This document shows positions 15,509 to 24,876 of a DNA stretch of 56,960 nt, piece after piece. How positions within the stretch are numbered: position 1 is the stretch's first letter; each line of letters starts with the position of its first letter. This DNA is from Eubacteriales bacterium. Its GTDB lineage: Bacteria > Bacillota > JASUSC01. Location: contig JASUSC010000004.1 of assembly GCA_030446285.1 (NCBI GenBank), positions 1-56,960 of the forward strand, given 5' to 3'. The notes below the pieces were generated by a model, which was given only the letters and a program-made list of their open reading frames with translations, ran no database searches and was not told where the DNA came from. The position numbers and the translations under genes are program-made.

Positions 15509-16282
15509 ATGCGCAGAAGCAAGAAATTCCTCTCTTTACCCGTCATCAGCCTGGCCGACGGTCAGCAAATCGGAACCGTCCGCCGCCTCCTGGTCAATCC
15601 GGAAAAAAGAGAAGTGGTTGGCCTCCTCATCGAAGGAAAAGGACTTTTTAAAGAGCAAAAGGTTATTCCCTACCAGCGGGTTCATCACGTAGGCGATGAC
15701 GCCCTTACCATCGAAAAGAGCACCTGCGCCGAAAAAGCTGCCAACCTGCCGAAACTGGTGCAACTGGTAAAGGAAAAGATAAACATCGTCGGTGCTCGCC
15801 TGGTAACGGAAAAGGGGACCCGGCTGGGAATAGTCGACGAGTTCTATATCGACGAAAAAACCGGGAAAATTACCGCCCTGGTGGTGGACGGCTCCCTGTT
15901 CAGCGATTTGCTGGAGGGAAAATCTCTTCTGGATGCCTCCTTCATCCGCACCATCGGCAAGGACTTTATCATCGTGCGGGAAGAAGCGGAAAAAAATCTC
16001 ATCCCCGATTCCCGGGGACTAAAGGATACCTGGCTTAGGGTGCAAAAATTTTCCCGCTCCCTGTGGGAAAAAACCAGGGACAAAGGGGAAGAAATGCTAG
16101 AGCGCTGGAAAAAGCGGGAGCCTACTTTGTTAGAGGAAGACGAACCCAGCCAGGGCTTTAAAGAGCCCTGCAGTAACGGAGAAAAAAATACTCCGGCACA
16201 ACCTGCTGCCGGAAGCACTGACCCCCCTGGTAAAAAAGACGCTACTTCTAATCCCGAAGAAGAAAATCCTGAGAAAAGTTAA
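15509..16282 (+). CDS. PRC-barrel domain protein
   Basis: The 257-aa protein has two PRC-barrel modules: [35 protein letters not shown] (about 6-80) and [31 protein letters not shown] (about 90-165). Then come a charged helix and a Pro/Glu/Ser-rich, probably disordered tail. PRC barrels bind RNA or protein partners (RimM, photosynthetic reaction centre H). In Firmicutes such proteins are of unknown role. ATG 15509 has a GGAGGGAG site. It converges on prs with a 4-bp overlap of stop regions. Confidence 0.82.
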   Translation: MRRSKKFLSLPVISLADGQQIGTVRRLLVNPEKREVVGLLIEGKGLFKEQKVIPYQRVHHVGDDALTIEKSTCAEKAANLPKLVQLVKEKINIVGARLVTEKGTRLGIVDEFYIDEKTGKITALVVDGSLFSDLLEGKSLLDASFIRTIGKDFIIVREEAEKNLIPDSRGLKDTWLRVQKFSRSLWEKTRDKGEEMLERWKKREPTLLEEDEPSQGFKEPCSNGEKNTPAQPAAGSTDPPGKKDATSNPEEENPEKS

Positions 16283-17229
16283 GTGTCAAAAAGCTTGCTC
16301 ACGGAGAGATCTTCGTGGATGCGGATAATAGCTTCACCCAGCAGGGGAGCTACCGACAGCACCTTTATTTTATCAAAATTTTTCTCCGGTGGCAAAGGTA
16401 TGGTGTTAGTCACCACCACTTCTTTGATGGGCGACTTCTTCAGACGCTCCACCGCCGGGCCGGAAAGCACAGGATGGGTGCAGCAGGCGTAAACTTCTTT
16501 CGCTCCCCGCTCCAGCAAAGCCTCAGCCCCCATGGTAATGGTACCGGCGGTGTCAATAATGTCGTCGATCATGATGACGGACTTACCCTTCACATCGCCG
16601 ATGATGTGCATTACCTCGGCTACGTTGGGCTCAGGCCGGCGCTTGTCGATAATGGCAATAGGTGCCCCAATCCGCTCGGCCAAGTCCCGGGCTCTGGTTA
16701 CCCCGCCCAGGTCTGGGGAAACCACTACCGGATTCTCCAGCCCTTTGTTCAGGAAGTATTCGGCGATAATGGGCACTCCCGGCAGGTGGTCCACCGGGAT
16801 GTCGAAAAAGCCCTGAATCTGCCCGGCATGGAGATCCATGGTCACCACCCGGTTGGCCCCGCTGGCGGTGAGAATGTTGGCAATGAGTTTGGCCGTTATG
16901 GGGTCCCGGGCCCGCGTCTTGCGGTCCTGCCGGGCGTAACCGTAGTAAGGTATAACGGCCGTTATCCGCTTGGCCGAAGCGCGGCGGAGAGCATCCACCA
17001 GAATGAGCAACTCCATGATATGGTCGTTGGCCGGATAGCATGTGGGCTGGATGACGAAAATATCCGCTCCGCGCACGCTCTCGTTAATTTTGACCTGAAT
17101 CTCTCCGTCGCTGAATTTGGACACGCTGGCCGCGCCCACAGAAACACCTAAATATTCAGCTATTTCTTCGGCAAGCGCTCTGTTGGCATTACCGCTGAAG
17201 ATTTTCAGCTTAGTGCGATAAATCGGCAT
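16279..17229 (-). CDS. prs: Ribose-phosphate pyrophosphokinase
   Basis: The 316-aa PRPP synthase makes phosphoribosyl pyrophosphate from ribose-5-phosphate and ATP for nucleotide, His and Trp synthesis. It shows [20 protein letters not shown], the flexible-loop/ATP region [21 protein letters not shown], the metal-binding [20 protein letters not shown] and the PRPP motif [14 protein letters not shown]. It follows glmU as in Bacillus. Length is typical. Confidence 0.97.
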   Translation of the reverse strand: MPIYRTKLKIFSGNANRALAEEIAEYLGVSVGAASVSKFSDGEIQVKINESVRGADIFVIQPTCYPANDHIMELLILVDALRRASAKRITAVIPYYGYARQDRKTRARDPITAKLIANILTASGANRVVTMDLHAGQIQGFFDIPVDHLPGVPIIAEYFLNKGLENPVVVSPDLGGVTRARDLAERIGAPIAIIDKRRPEPNVAEVMHIIGDVKGKSVIMIDDIIDTAGTITMGAEALLERGAKEVYACCTHPVLSGPAVERLKKSPIKEVVVTNTIPLPPEKNFDKIKVLSVAPLLGEAIIRIHEDLSVSKLFDT

Positions 17230-17296
17230 TCCAACAACCCCCTGCAGCCTCTCCGTAAAAATTTTATCAAAAAGACATTATATCCGAAAAGAGGAA

Positions 17297-18682
17297 TCAT
17301 TCCTCTTTTTCTTTTTTTGTTTTCCGGCGCAGGGCCCAGTTAGCAATATTATACTGTCTCTCCCGGGCCACTGCTAAAGCTCCCGGGGGCACTTTTTTAG
17401 TTATGGTTGACCCTGCCGCCACTACAGCCCCTTCTCCCACTTCCACCGGCGCCACCAGGTTGGTGTTGCTGCCGATAAAAGCCCCGTCGCCGATAATGGT
17501 CGGCCACTTGTTAACACCGTCGTAGTTGCAGGTAATGGTTCCGGCACCGATATTTACACCGACACCAATGGTGGTATCGCCGATGTAACTGAGGTGGGGT
17601 ACCTTGCTGCCCGTACCGATCCGGGATTTTTTAATTTCAACAAAATCACCAATCCGAACCCCGTCGGCCACTTCCGTTCCCGGGCGCAAGTAGGCGTAGG
17701 GACCTACGTTAACCCCGTTCCCTATTTTACTTTCGACAACAAAGCTCGCGAGAATCGTGCAGTCATTCCCCACCACCGACTGAGCAATGCGGGTAAAGGG
17801 ACCGATGACGCACCGCTCCCCTATTTCCGTTCCCGCTTCCAGGTAAGTCTGGGGATAAATTATCGTATCCCGCCCCACCTTGACTCCGGCTTCGATGTAA
17901 GTGGTTGCAGGGTCGATAATGGTCACCCCGGACAACATCAGCTCCGTGTTTATCCGCTCCCGGAGGATGGCTCCCACCCGGGCCAATTGAACTCGGTCGT
18001 TTACCCCGGTGATCTCCACCGGGTCAGCTACCTGGACCGCTCCTCTCTTCCAGCCGCGGCGGGCAAAAATCTGGAGGGTGTCGGTCAGGTAGTATTCACC
18101 CTGGGCGTTGGCCGGACTGATTTCTTTGAGAGCAGCAAAAAGTTTTTCCCGGTCAAAACAGTAAACACCCGCATTTATTTCTTTGATTTTTTTTGTCTCT
18201 GCATCGGCATCTTTTTCTTCTATTATAGCTTCCACCTGGCCTTCCCGCCGCACGATGCGTCCGTAACCCGTGGGATCATCCAGCCAGGCTGTAAGGAGGG
18301 TGAGATCGTTCCCTTCCCGCTGGTGCACGGTAAGAAGTTCCCGTAAGGTTTCCCCCCGCAAGAGGGGCGTATCCCCGCACAGGATCAGGACCGGTCCGCT
18401 GCTTCCCATAAGTTCTTTTTCCGTCTGCATCACAGCGTGACCCGTCCCTAATTGTTCCCGCTGCCAGACATAAGTATATTCATCCCCCAGATAACGGCAG
18501 ACTTCTTCCCCTTGATGCCCTACGACAATAACGATTTTTGCCACTCCGGCCTGGCGTACGGCCGCAATGACGTGTTCAATCATTGGCCGGCCCGCCACTC
18601 GGTGCAACACCTTGGCAGTCTCCGATTTCATCCGGGTACCTTTTCCCGCCGCCAGGATTATCGCCACCGGATTCAACCGCAC
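17297..18682 (-). CDS. glmU: Bifunctional UDP-GlcNAc pyrophosphorylase / GlcN-1-P acetyltransferase
   Basis: The 461-aa enzyme makes UDP-N-acetylglucosamine for peptidoglycan. The N-terminal half has the nucleotidyltransferase signature LAAGKGTRMKSETAKVLH. The C-terminal half is a left-handed beta helix of hexapeptide repeats ending with AGTITCNYDGVNKWPTIIGDGAFIG and the acetyl-CoA site. A palindrome AAAAGAGGAATCATTCCTC at about 17287-17309 overlaps the stop codon and could be a weak terminator before prs. It lies downstream of spoVG as in Bacillus. Confidence 0.96.
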   Translation of the reverse strand: MRLNPVAIILAAGKGTRMKSETAKVLHRVAGRPMIEHVIAAVRQAGVAKIVIVVGHQGEEVCRYLGDEYTYVWQREQLGTGHAVMQTEKELMGSSGPVLILCGDTPLLRGETLRELLTVHQREGNDLTLLTAWLDDPTGYGRIVRREGQVEAIIEEKDADAETKKIKEINAGVYCFDREKLFAALKEISPANAQGEYYLTDTLQIFARRGWKRGAVQVADPVEITGVNDRVQLARVGAILRERINTELMLSGVTIIDPATTYIEAGVKVGRDTIIYPQTYLEAGTEIGERCVIGPFTRIAQSVVGNDCTILASFVVESKIGNGVNVGPYAYLRPGTEVADGVRIGDFVEIKKSRIGTGSKVPHLSYIGDTTIGVGVNIGAGTITCNYDGVNKWPTIIGDGAFIGSNTNLVAPVEVGEGAVVAAGSTITKKVPPGALAVARERQYNIANWALRRKTKKEKEE

Positions 18683-18759
18683 TACCTCCTTGGACCATGG
18701 TTATCATTCCTGGACAAATAACTATTCAACAAAAAAAACAAATCTCCTTTTTGGTAAGG

Positions 18760-18789
18760 TAAAAAAATTAAGAGAGCTTGTCGCTCTCT
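18760..18789 (-). terminator. spoVG terminator
   Basis: AGAGAGC (18771-18777) pairs with GCTCTCT (18783-18789), and the minus strand continues with TTAATTTTTTT. The stem lies right after the spoVG stop. Confidence 0.8.
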
Positions 18790-18793
18790 ATCA

Positions 18794-19072
18794 TCAGGCC
18801 AGAGTTGCTTCTGCTTTTTCCAACTCTCGCTCGTAAGCAGCTAAAACGGCATTTTGAATAATCTCGCGGGCACTGGAAGTGATAGGATGGGCAATATCTC
18901 GATATTCGCCGCTGGGCATTCTGCGGCTGGGCATGGCCACGAACAGTCCGTTCTGTCCTTCCACTACTTTTACGTCGTGAATTACGAAGGCGTCGTCGAT
19001 GGTTACCGAAACAATGGCCTTCATTCTCCCTTCCACATTGATCCGCCGCACCCGGACATCTGTTACCTGCAT
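18794..19072 (-). CDS. spoVG: Septation regulator SpoVG
   Basis: The 92-aa product is a small nucleic-acid-binding regulator linked to sporulation, septation and capsule in Firmicutes. It begins [20 protein letters not shown] and contains [36 protein letters not shown], which is highly conserved. ATG 19072 is chosen because the family starts here and GGTGG lies upstream. A further upstream start in the same frame would add 11 unconserved residues. Confidence 0.95.
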   Translation of the reverse strand: MQVTDVRVRRINVEGRMKAIVSVTIDDAFVIHDVKVVEGQNGLFVAMPSRRMPSGEYRDIAHPITSSAREIIQNAVLAAYERELEKAEATLA

Positions 19073-19194
19073 ACTCTTCACCACCTTCCCCTGCGCAAGC
19101 CTCAAGGTAATTTCTTTATTCTATGCCTGAGATGAAATTCCTTCCGAAAATGTTGTCTTTTTTACAATTTTTCAGAAAAAAAGTGTTAACCTGT

Positions 19195-19587
19195 TTAACC
19201 GTTGTCCTGGGCCAGGGCAATGGCTTCAACTTCTACCAGCACCCCGCGGGGCAGACGGGCTGCCGCCACCAGCGAGCGGGCCGGGCGGTGGTCGGCAAAG
19301 TAGCGGCTGTACACCTCGTTAAAGGCGGCGAAATCGTCCATGTTCTGCAGAAAAACGGTGGTCTTCACCACCTTTGCCAAACCGGAACCGGCCGCCTCTA
19401 AGAGGGCCTTAAGATTTTCTAAGGCTCGTTCAGCCTGGGCTTTTATGTCCCCCTCAACCACCTGCCCGGTAGCCGGGTCGAGGGGAATCTGCCCAGAAGT
19501 AAAAATAAAGGACCCCACCCTGACCGCCTGGGAATATGGCCCAATAGCCGCCGGGGCTTTCTCGGTTTCAATGAAAGTTACATTCAC
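19195..19587 (-). CDS. ridA: RidA (YjgF/YabJ) family reactive-intermediate deaminase
   Basis: The 130-aa protein hydrolyses reactive 2-aminoacrylate and related imines. It shows GPYSQAVRVGSFIFTSGQIPLDP, ENLKALLEAAGSGLAKVVKTTVFLQNM, the substrate-binding Arg in RPARSLVAAARLP and the C-terminal VEVEAIAL. GTG 19587 follows GGAGGAGGGGG and matches the family start. The gene overlaps the end of the NTP-transferase gene by 20 bp. In Bacillus this is the yabJ position upstream of spoVG. Confidence 0.94.
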   Translation of the reverse strand: MNVTFIETEKAPAAIGPYSQAVRVGSFIFTSGQIPLDPATGQVVEGDIKAQAERALENLKALLEAAGSGLAKVVKTTVFLQNMDDFAAFNEVYSRYFADHRPARSLVAAARLPRGVLVEVEAIALAQDNG

Positions 19588-20332
19588 CTTCTTTCCCCCT
19601 CCTCCTTTTTTGCAGCCAGAGCGTAACTTTCTCCAGGTCGTCTGCCTTATCCACGTCAAATCCCATGTCAGCGTAGGGAAATATCAACCCTTTCCCCCGC
19701 AGATGAAACATTTCTTCTACTTTTTTTTCTACATCAGCAATGCTCAACCTCCCCAGCACCAGCCGGAAGAGAAAAGAAACCCCTAACCTGCGGGCCAGAC
19801 GCCAGGGACGCTTGCGTAGGGAAATAATTCCTTCTAACTCACCGGCCAGGGCTTTCAACATCCGGGGACGGGCAATTACGGCGTTGCCCCCGGTAAAAAC
19901 CCCTTCCCGCAAGCGCACATAGGTCCGTCTCCCGCCGGGAAAATCTTTTTCAATGGTTTCCCGAGGAACTACCGGATAAATTAGGTCGTACCCCTTTCCG
20001 GCTTCCTGCAAAAAGGCAAGGACCGTCTCCCGCCGCAGCAGGGGCAGGTCGGCGGTGACGATGAACACCTCTTCCTCCTCGTCAACCCGTTCCAGTCCGG
20101 CCAGGAGGCTAGTAGCAGGAGTAACCCCCGCCGGGGCAAAAGAAACCCGCCGGTCGGGGTAACGTCCTGCCACCGCCGGCGGTCCCACCACCACAATCCG
20201 GCTGAAAGGGCAGGCCAGCAGGACCTCCACCAGCCGGTCCAGCATGTATTTGCCGCCAACCGGAAGAAAAGCTTCCGGCAGTTCTTCCCCGCCGATGTTG
20301 TTCTCTCCTCCTGCCAGAACTATTGCCTGCAT
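19568..20332 (-). CDS. MobA-like nucleotidyltransferase
   Basis: The 254-aa protein starts MQAIVLAGGENNIGGEELP, the nucleotide-binding loop of the NTP-transferase (MobA/IspD/CTP) fold, followed by FLPVGGKYMLDRLVEVLL and FIVTADLPLLRRETV with the metal-binding Asp. The GDP/CTP and substrate specificity cannot be told. The usual MobA loop LAGGxSxRMGxxK is not fully kept. It lies between a GntR regulator and ridA and overlaps ridA, an addition to the Bacillus-like order. Confidence 0.82.
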   Translation of the reverse strand: MQAIVLAGGENNIGGEELPEAFLPVGGKYMLDRLVEVLLACPFSRIVVVGPPAVAGRYPDRRVSFAPAGVTPATSLLAGLERVDEEEEVFIVTADLPLLRRETVLAFLQEAGKGYDLIYPVVPRETIEKDFPGGRRTYVRLREGVFTGGNAVIARPRMLKALAGELEGIISLRKRPWRLARRLGVSFLFRLVLGRLSIADVEKKVEEMFHLRGKGLIFPYADMGFDVDKADDLEKVTLWLQKRRRGKEGECNFH

Positions 20333-20353
20333 GCCGGGTTTTCCTCCTCTGCT

Positions 20354-21046
20354 TTACTCTTTTTCTTTTTCCATCTCCCGGAGAGCCTCCAGCAGGCTGT
20401 TCTCGGCGTTCTCAATGTGCTCCTGGGCCAGAGCTCGCGCCAGTTCCACATTGCGTTCGGCAACCGCTTCCACGATTTTTTTGTGCTCGTCCAAGGCAAA
20501 TTTCATCCGCCCCGGTGAAGCCAAAGAAGTGGCCCGGAAACGCTGGATCTGCTCCCGCAGATTGCCGAGAATCTGGACCAGCTTGGCATTGCGGCAGGCC
20601 CGGTAAAGGACCTCGTGAAACTGGGTATCGATTTCAATCAGACCCGTCAGGTCGTTCTTTTCAATCTTCTCCGCCAGTTGTACCAGCAGCCGCTCTAATT
20701 GTTCCAGTTCTTCCTCCGTTATCCGCTCCGCCGCCAGAGCCGCCGCCAACCCCTCTAAGGCAGCCCGCACCTCAAAGACGTCGGCAATGTCCTTGAGGGA
20801 AATGTCGGCCACATAGGCCCCCTTGCGCGGTACCATGACCACAAAACCTTCTAACTCTAATTTGCGGATAGCTTCCCGGACGGGGGTACGGCTTACCCCC
20901 ATCTCTTCGGCCAACTGCACTTCCATCAACCGTTCCCCCGGCTTTAAACGGCCGGAGATTATCGCCTCGCGCAAAGTCTCGAAAACAATTTCGCGCAGGG
21001 GTTTGTAGCTGTTCAGAGGCACAGGTGTGAGTCTTCTTCCTTCCAT
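20354..21046 (-). CDS. GntR/FadR-family transcriptional regulator
   Basis: The 230-aa protein has an N-terminal GntR winged helix (REIVFETLREAIISGRLKPGERLMEVQLAEEMGVSRTPVREAIRKLELEGFV) and a helical FCD effector domain (about 85-215) with candidate metal ligands in IDTQFHEVLYRACRNAKL. It sits where purR lies in the Bacillus ispE-purR-yabJ-spoVG order. The effector is unknown. The start at 21046 lies only 5 bp beyond the ispE stop, so it is probably co-transcribed with ispE. Confidence 0.92.
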   Translation of the reverse strand: MEGRRLTPVPLNSYKPLREIVFETLREAIISGRLKPGERLMEVQLAEEMGVSRTPVREAIRKLELEGFVVMVPRKGAYVADISLKDIADVFEVRAALEGLAAALAAERITEEELEQLERLLVQLAEKIEKNDLTGLIEIDTQFHEVLYRACRNAKLVQILGNLREQIQRFRATSLASPGRMKFALDEHKKIVEAVAERNVELARALAQEHIENAENSLLEALREMEKEKE

Positions 21047-21050
21047 TTTC

Positions 21051-21977
21051 TCATCCTTCCCCCGTCAGTTCTTGATTATTCTGCCTTTCACCGGGTTCCC
21101 GCCAGAAGAAGGTTTTAATAACTACCGGTAACCGGTCTGTCAGCTCCTGAGCCAGGCGTTCGCTTTCTTCTTCGTCGTCCAGGAGACAGAAAAAGGTGGG
21201 ACCGCTGCCCGACATGACCACCGGTCTTTTCCCCGGTCCAAAAAGGCGATCGGCAACGGCTGTCGCTACCTCTCCGGCTTCTGCCACTTCCGGGAAAAGC
21301 CGCCGCGTCACCCGCTCAAGCACGTTGACCAGGCGTTCTCTAATTCCTTCCCTGTCCCCGCGGCGGATGGCTTCCACAAGACCGGCCGTATCGGGACGGG
21401 GCTCCCGGTCTTCCGGACGGAAGTGGCGGTAAACCTCAGCCGTGGGAACGGCTACCCGGGGCTTGGCCAGCACCACGTGAAAAAAGGGAGCAGGCGGCAG
21501 AGGCTGGAGTTTTTCCCCTCTCCCCCGGGCTAAAGCCGTCCCGCCCAGGAGGCAGAAGGGGACGTCTGCCCCTAACCGTCCTCCCAGTTGCAGCAACTGT
21601 TCCCGGCTGTAATTCAATCCCCACAGCCGGTTCAAGCCCCGCAAGGCCGCTGCTCCGTCCGTCGAGCCGCCGGCCAGCCCGGCCGCAACCGGGATATTTT
21701 TTTCCAAAACTATCTCCACCCCGGGTAAATCCAAGCTGGCCTGCTCTTTCAGCAACACCGCCGCCTTCCAGACCAGGTTCTCCGGACCTGCGGGAACCCC
21801 TTCGCCCCGGCATAGCAGCACTATTTCCCCGTCACTCCTCTTGCGGAGGTGGAGAACATCGTGGAGGGCGACGGTCTGCATAACCATTTCCACTTCATGG
21901 TAGCCGTCTTCCCGGCGCCCTAAGACGTCAAGAGAGAGGTTGATCTTAGCGGGAGCCCGCAGTGAGATTGCTTCCAT
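21051..21977 (-). CDS. ispE: 4-diphosphocytidyl-2-C-methyl-D-erythritol kinase
   Basis: The 308-aa GHMP kinase phosphorylates CDP-ME in the MEP isoprenoid pathway. It shows LRAPAKINLSLDVLGRREDGYHEVEMVM, the ATP loop NIPVAAGLAGGSTDGAAALRGL and the C-terminal MSGSGPTFFCLLDD. Length is slightly above the usual 280-290. It begins the ispE-to-pth cluster. Confidence 0.96.
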   Translation of the reverse strand: MEAISLRAPAKINLSLDVLGRREDGYHEVEMVMQTVALHDVLHLRKRSDGEIVLLCRGEGVPAGPENLVWKAAVLLKEQASLDLPGVEIVLEKNIPVAAGLAGGSTDGAAALRGLNRLWGLNYSREQLLQLGGRLGADVPFCLLGGTALARGRGEKLQPLPPAPFFHVVLAKPRVAVPTAEVYRHFRPEDREPRPDTAGLVEAIRRGDREGIRERLVNVLERVTRRLFPEVAEAGEVATAVADRLFGPGKRPVVMSGSGPTFFCLLDDEEESERLAQELTDRLPVVIKTFFWREPGERQNNQELTGEG

Positions 21978-22063
21978 ACCCCGCTCCTTTCTGTTAAAAA
22001 ATTACACTAAAATTATAAACGCAAACTTTTCCTATTGCAAATTATAAATTTTTACCCGCCCCA

Positions 22064-22098
22064 CAGAAAAAGCTACCGGCGCAAAAGCCGGTAGCTTT
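22064..22098. terminator. Terminator behind cphA
   Basis: AAAGCTACCGGC (22069-22080) and GCCGGTAGCTTT (22087-22098) form a perfect 12-bp stem with a GCAAAA loop. The minus strand continues with TTTTTCTG. It separates cphA from ispE. Confidence 0.88.
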
Positions 22099-22102
22099 CT
22101 TC

Positions 22103-24736
22103 TTAACCGGTACTGCCGGTACGGGAAGTTTCCGCCGCCTCCCGCTCCTTTTTGAACTCTTCCACCACCTTCAGCACACATCCCAACCGCTCGTAAAAAA
22201 TCACTACCGTATCTCCAGGGTAAGCCGCAGCCAGGGCCTTGCGCACCGCTTCTTCTTCCGGCAAGACTATCTTTATCCGCCGGGCGGCAAGACCTCCCTG
22301 GACCGCTCCTTCTTTGAGGAGAGCAGCTACTTCTCCGGGTTTTCTTCCCCTTAAATCAGAATCTTCTTTAATAATAAGTTCCCGGAAATAGCGTCCGCAC
22401 ACCCGGCCAGCTGCCACGATGCTTTCGTCCAGGCGGTCGCCGGGCATTCCCACCACGCCGATGAGGCGGCGGGGTTTCAAGCGGCGGATAGCCTGGAGCA
22501 CACTCTCAAAGCCGGCGGCGTTGTGGCCGTAGTCCACCACAATGCGGACGCCACCGACCTCGAAGATGTTCAGTCGCCCCGGATTATGCTCTAAGCTGCA
22601 GGTAAAGGTAGCCAATCCCCGTTGCAAAGTTTTCAGGTCCACCCCTAAGGCCAAAGCTCCTGCGGCAGCTGCCAGGGCGTTCTGCAGGTTATGGCGCGCT
22701 ATTCCCCGCAGGGTGGCCGGGATGTTTTTTACCGCGATAATCCTCTTCACCTGGCAGCCCCGCGCCACCACCACGTGGCTGCCGCGGACAAAAACCGCCG
22801 TCCCGCCAACCCCTAAGTAACGCCGGATCACCGGGTTGTCCTTTTTCATGCTGAAGTAGATCACCTGCGCCTTCACCCGGCCGGCCATGGCGGCCACCAG
22901 GGGGTCGTCGGCGTTCAACACCACCGTTCCCCCTTCCCGCACAGCCTCGGCCACCAGGGCCTTAACTTCGGCCATATCTTCAAGGGTTTCAATCCCGTCC
23001 TGTCCCAAATGGTCGGCGCTGACATTGGTAATAATGGCCACATCGCTTAAGTCATAACCCAGCCCCTCCCGGAGAATACCCCCCCGGGCCGTCTCCAACA
23101 CCGCCACCTCCACTTCCCTGTTGGCCAGCAGCGCCCTGGCACTGCGGGGACCGGTGGTATCTCCATCCATTATTTTCCTCCCGTCCACGTAGATGCCGTC
23201 GGAAGTGGTCATACCTACCCGGTAGCCCGCCAGGTTAAGAATGTGGCCCAACATGCGGACGGTGGTAGTTTTGCCGTTGGTACCAGTGACCGCCACTACA
23301 GGGATGCGACCGTCATCACCAGGGGGAAAAAGGGTGTCGATAACGGCCCCGGCTACGTCCCGGGGTTCCCCCTCGGAAGGAAAGTGATGCATCCGGATGC
23401 CAGGACAAGCGTTGACCTCCACCACCACCCCCTGCCCAGGCAAAGGCCGGGAAATATCTTCCGCCACAATGTCAATACCGGCCACGTCCAGTCCGGCCAC
23501 TTTGGCCGCCCGTACTGCCAATTCAGCATTTTCGGGATGAACCAGGTCAGTAACGTCTACCGCCGTCCCGCCGCTGCTCAAGTTGGCATTTTCCCGCAAA
23601 AATACCTTTTCCCCTGCGCGGGGGACGCTGTTAATGGTGTAGCCTTGGCGGCTTAGGCAAAGGATAACCGCCGGGTCAATTACAATCCGGCTCAAGGGTC
23701 TGCTGTGCCCCTCTCCCCGCATGGGGTCTTGATTGACATTGTCCACCAGTTCTTTGATGGTGTGCTTCCCATCCCCCACCACCAGAGGCGGAATCCGTTC
23801 CGCCGCCGCTACCATCCGCTCGCCCACCACAGTAAGGCGGTAGTGCCGGCCTGGGTAATATTTTTCTACCAGAATCTCTTCCTCCTCCTGCTGAGCCAGC
23901 ACGAAAGCCTGCTTGAGGGCAGCAGGGGTGGTGAGGTTGAGGAAAACTCCCCGGCCGTGATTGCCGCGCAGCGGCTTTACCACCACTGGAAACCCTAGCC
24001 TCTCAGCTACCTTAAGGGCCTCTTCTTCGCTTTTTGCTACTGCTCCAACCGGCACTGGAATCCCTGCTTCCTGGAGAAGTTCTTTGAGCAGTTCTTTATC
24101 GGCGACAATGTCCACTCCCAAGCAGGAGGTATTGTCGGTAATGGTGGCCGCCACCCGTCGCTGCCGGCAGCCGTATCCCAGTTGCAACAGGCTTCCCTGC
24201 CCGATCCGCCGCACCGGGATACCCCGCCGTCGAGCCGCTTCCGCAATAGCTCTGGTGCTGGGCCCCAGATCCCTTGCCTCAGCCGCCTTCTGGATCAAAC
24301 GAATTTCCGCGCCGATATCCACTTCCTTTCTCGCCAGCAGGTTTTCCACCACCCGCACCGCGCTGCGGGCAGCTTGCAGTCCCCCCTCCCGGGAACAGTA
24401 CTCAAAAATTATCTCCACTTCCGTACCCCGGGGGCCTAAAGTCTTGCCGTAGATGACCTCCATCCCCGCCAGGTGCTGTAGTTCCAAAATTACGTGTTCA
24501 ATGACGTGACCCAGATAGGTACCTTCCCGCAACCGCTCCACAAATCCCCCGGGATGGCCCCGGGAACAGTAATGTTCGTGCAAAGTTGGCAAATAGGCCA
24601 GCAGCCGTTCGTTAAACCCCTGTAAAGTATTGGTCGGCACCCAAGCCAGATTGCCCAAATCCATCTTAATTTTTATCACCGGCCGGAAAGCATAGGGATT
24701 TATCCCTTCGTAGACGTTTACGGCAATTATCTCCAA
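22103..24736 (-). CDS. cphA: Cyanophycin synthetase
   Basis: The 877-aa enzyme polymerises aspartate and arginine into cyanophycin, a nitrogen reserve. The order is an N-terminal domain (LEIIAVNVYEGINPYAFRPVIKIKMDLG), an ATP-grasp domain (LGVDIVADKELLKELLQEAGIPVP and KPLRGNHGRGVFLNLTTP) and a Mur-ligase-like C-terminal half with the P-loop VAVTGTNGKTTTVRML. TTG 24736 is chosen because AAAGGAGG sits eight bases upstream and the family begins there; an ATG 60 bases further out has no ribosome site. It is divergent from cyanophycinase. Confidence 0.95.
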   Translation of the reverse strand: MEIIAVNVYEGINPYAFRPVIKIKMDLGNLAWVPTNTLQGFNERLLAYLPTLHEHYCSRGHPGGFVERLREGTYLGHVIEHVILELQHLAGMEVIYGKTLGPRGTEVEIIFEYCSREGGLQAARSAVRVVENLLARKEVDIGAEIRLIQKAAEARDLGPSTRAIAEAARRRGIPVRRIGQGSLLQLGYGCRQRRVAATITDNTSCLGVDIVADKELLKELLQEAGIPVPVGAVAKSEEEALKVAERLGFPVVVKPLRGNHGRGVFLNLTTPAALKQAFVLAQQEEEEILVEKYYPGRHYRLTVVGERMVAAAERIPPLVVGDGKHTIKELVDNVNQDPMRGEGHSRPLSRIVIDPAVILCLSRQGYTINSVPRAGEKVFLRENANLSSGGTAVDVTDLVHPENAELAVRAAKVAGLDVAGIDIVAEDISRPLPGQGVVVEVNACPGIRMHHFPSEGEPRDVAGAVIDTLFPPGDDGRIPVVAVTGTNGKTTTVRMLGHILNLAGYRVGMTTSDGIYVDGRKIMDGDTTGPRSARALLANREVEVAVLETARGGILREGLGYDLSDVAIITNVSADHLGQDGIETLEDMAEVKALVAEAVREGGTVVLNADDPLVAAMAGRVKAQVIYFSMKKDNPVIRRYLGVGGTAVFVRGSHVVVARGCQVKRIIAVKNIPATLRGIARHNLQNALAAAAGALALGVDLKTLQRGLATFTCSLEHNPGRLNIFEVGGVRIVVDYGHNAAGFESVLQAIRRLKPRRLIGVVGMPGDRLDESIVAAGRVCGRYFRELIIKEDSDLRGRKPGEVAALLKEGAVQGGLAARRIKIVLPEEEAVRKALAAAYPGDTVVIFYERLGCVLKVVEEFKKEREAAETSRTGSTG

Positions 24737-24876
24737 GGTTAGCGCCTCCTTTTGCCATAATTTTCTATTAATAGTTGTTTCCTCCTTTTTCGCCAACTAT
24801 GCATAAAAAACCGCAAAAGGGCAAAACTTTTCTTTCCCGCGGCACAAATTTGTTCCCAAGATGAGGGGGTGAAAAA

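Noticed and set aside
16315-17151. A 278-codon open frame on the + strand
   Set aside because: It is antisense to prs, which is beyond doubt, and the peptide shows no family features.
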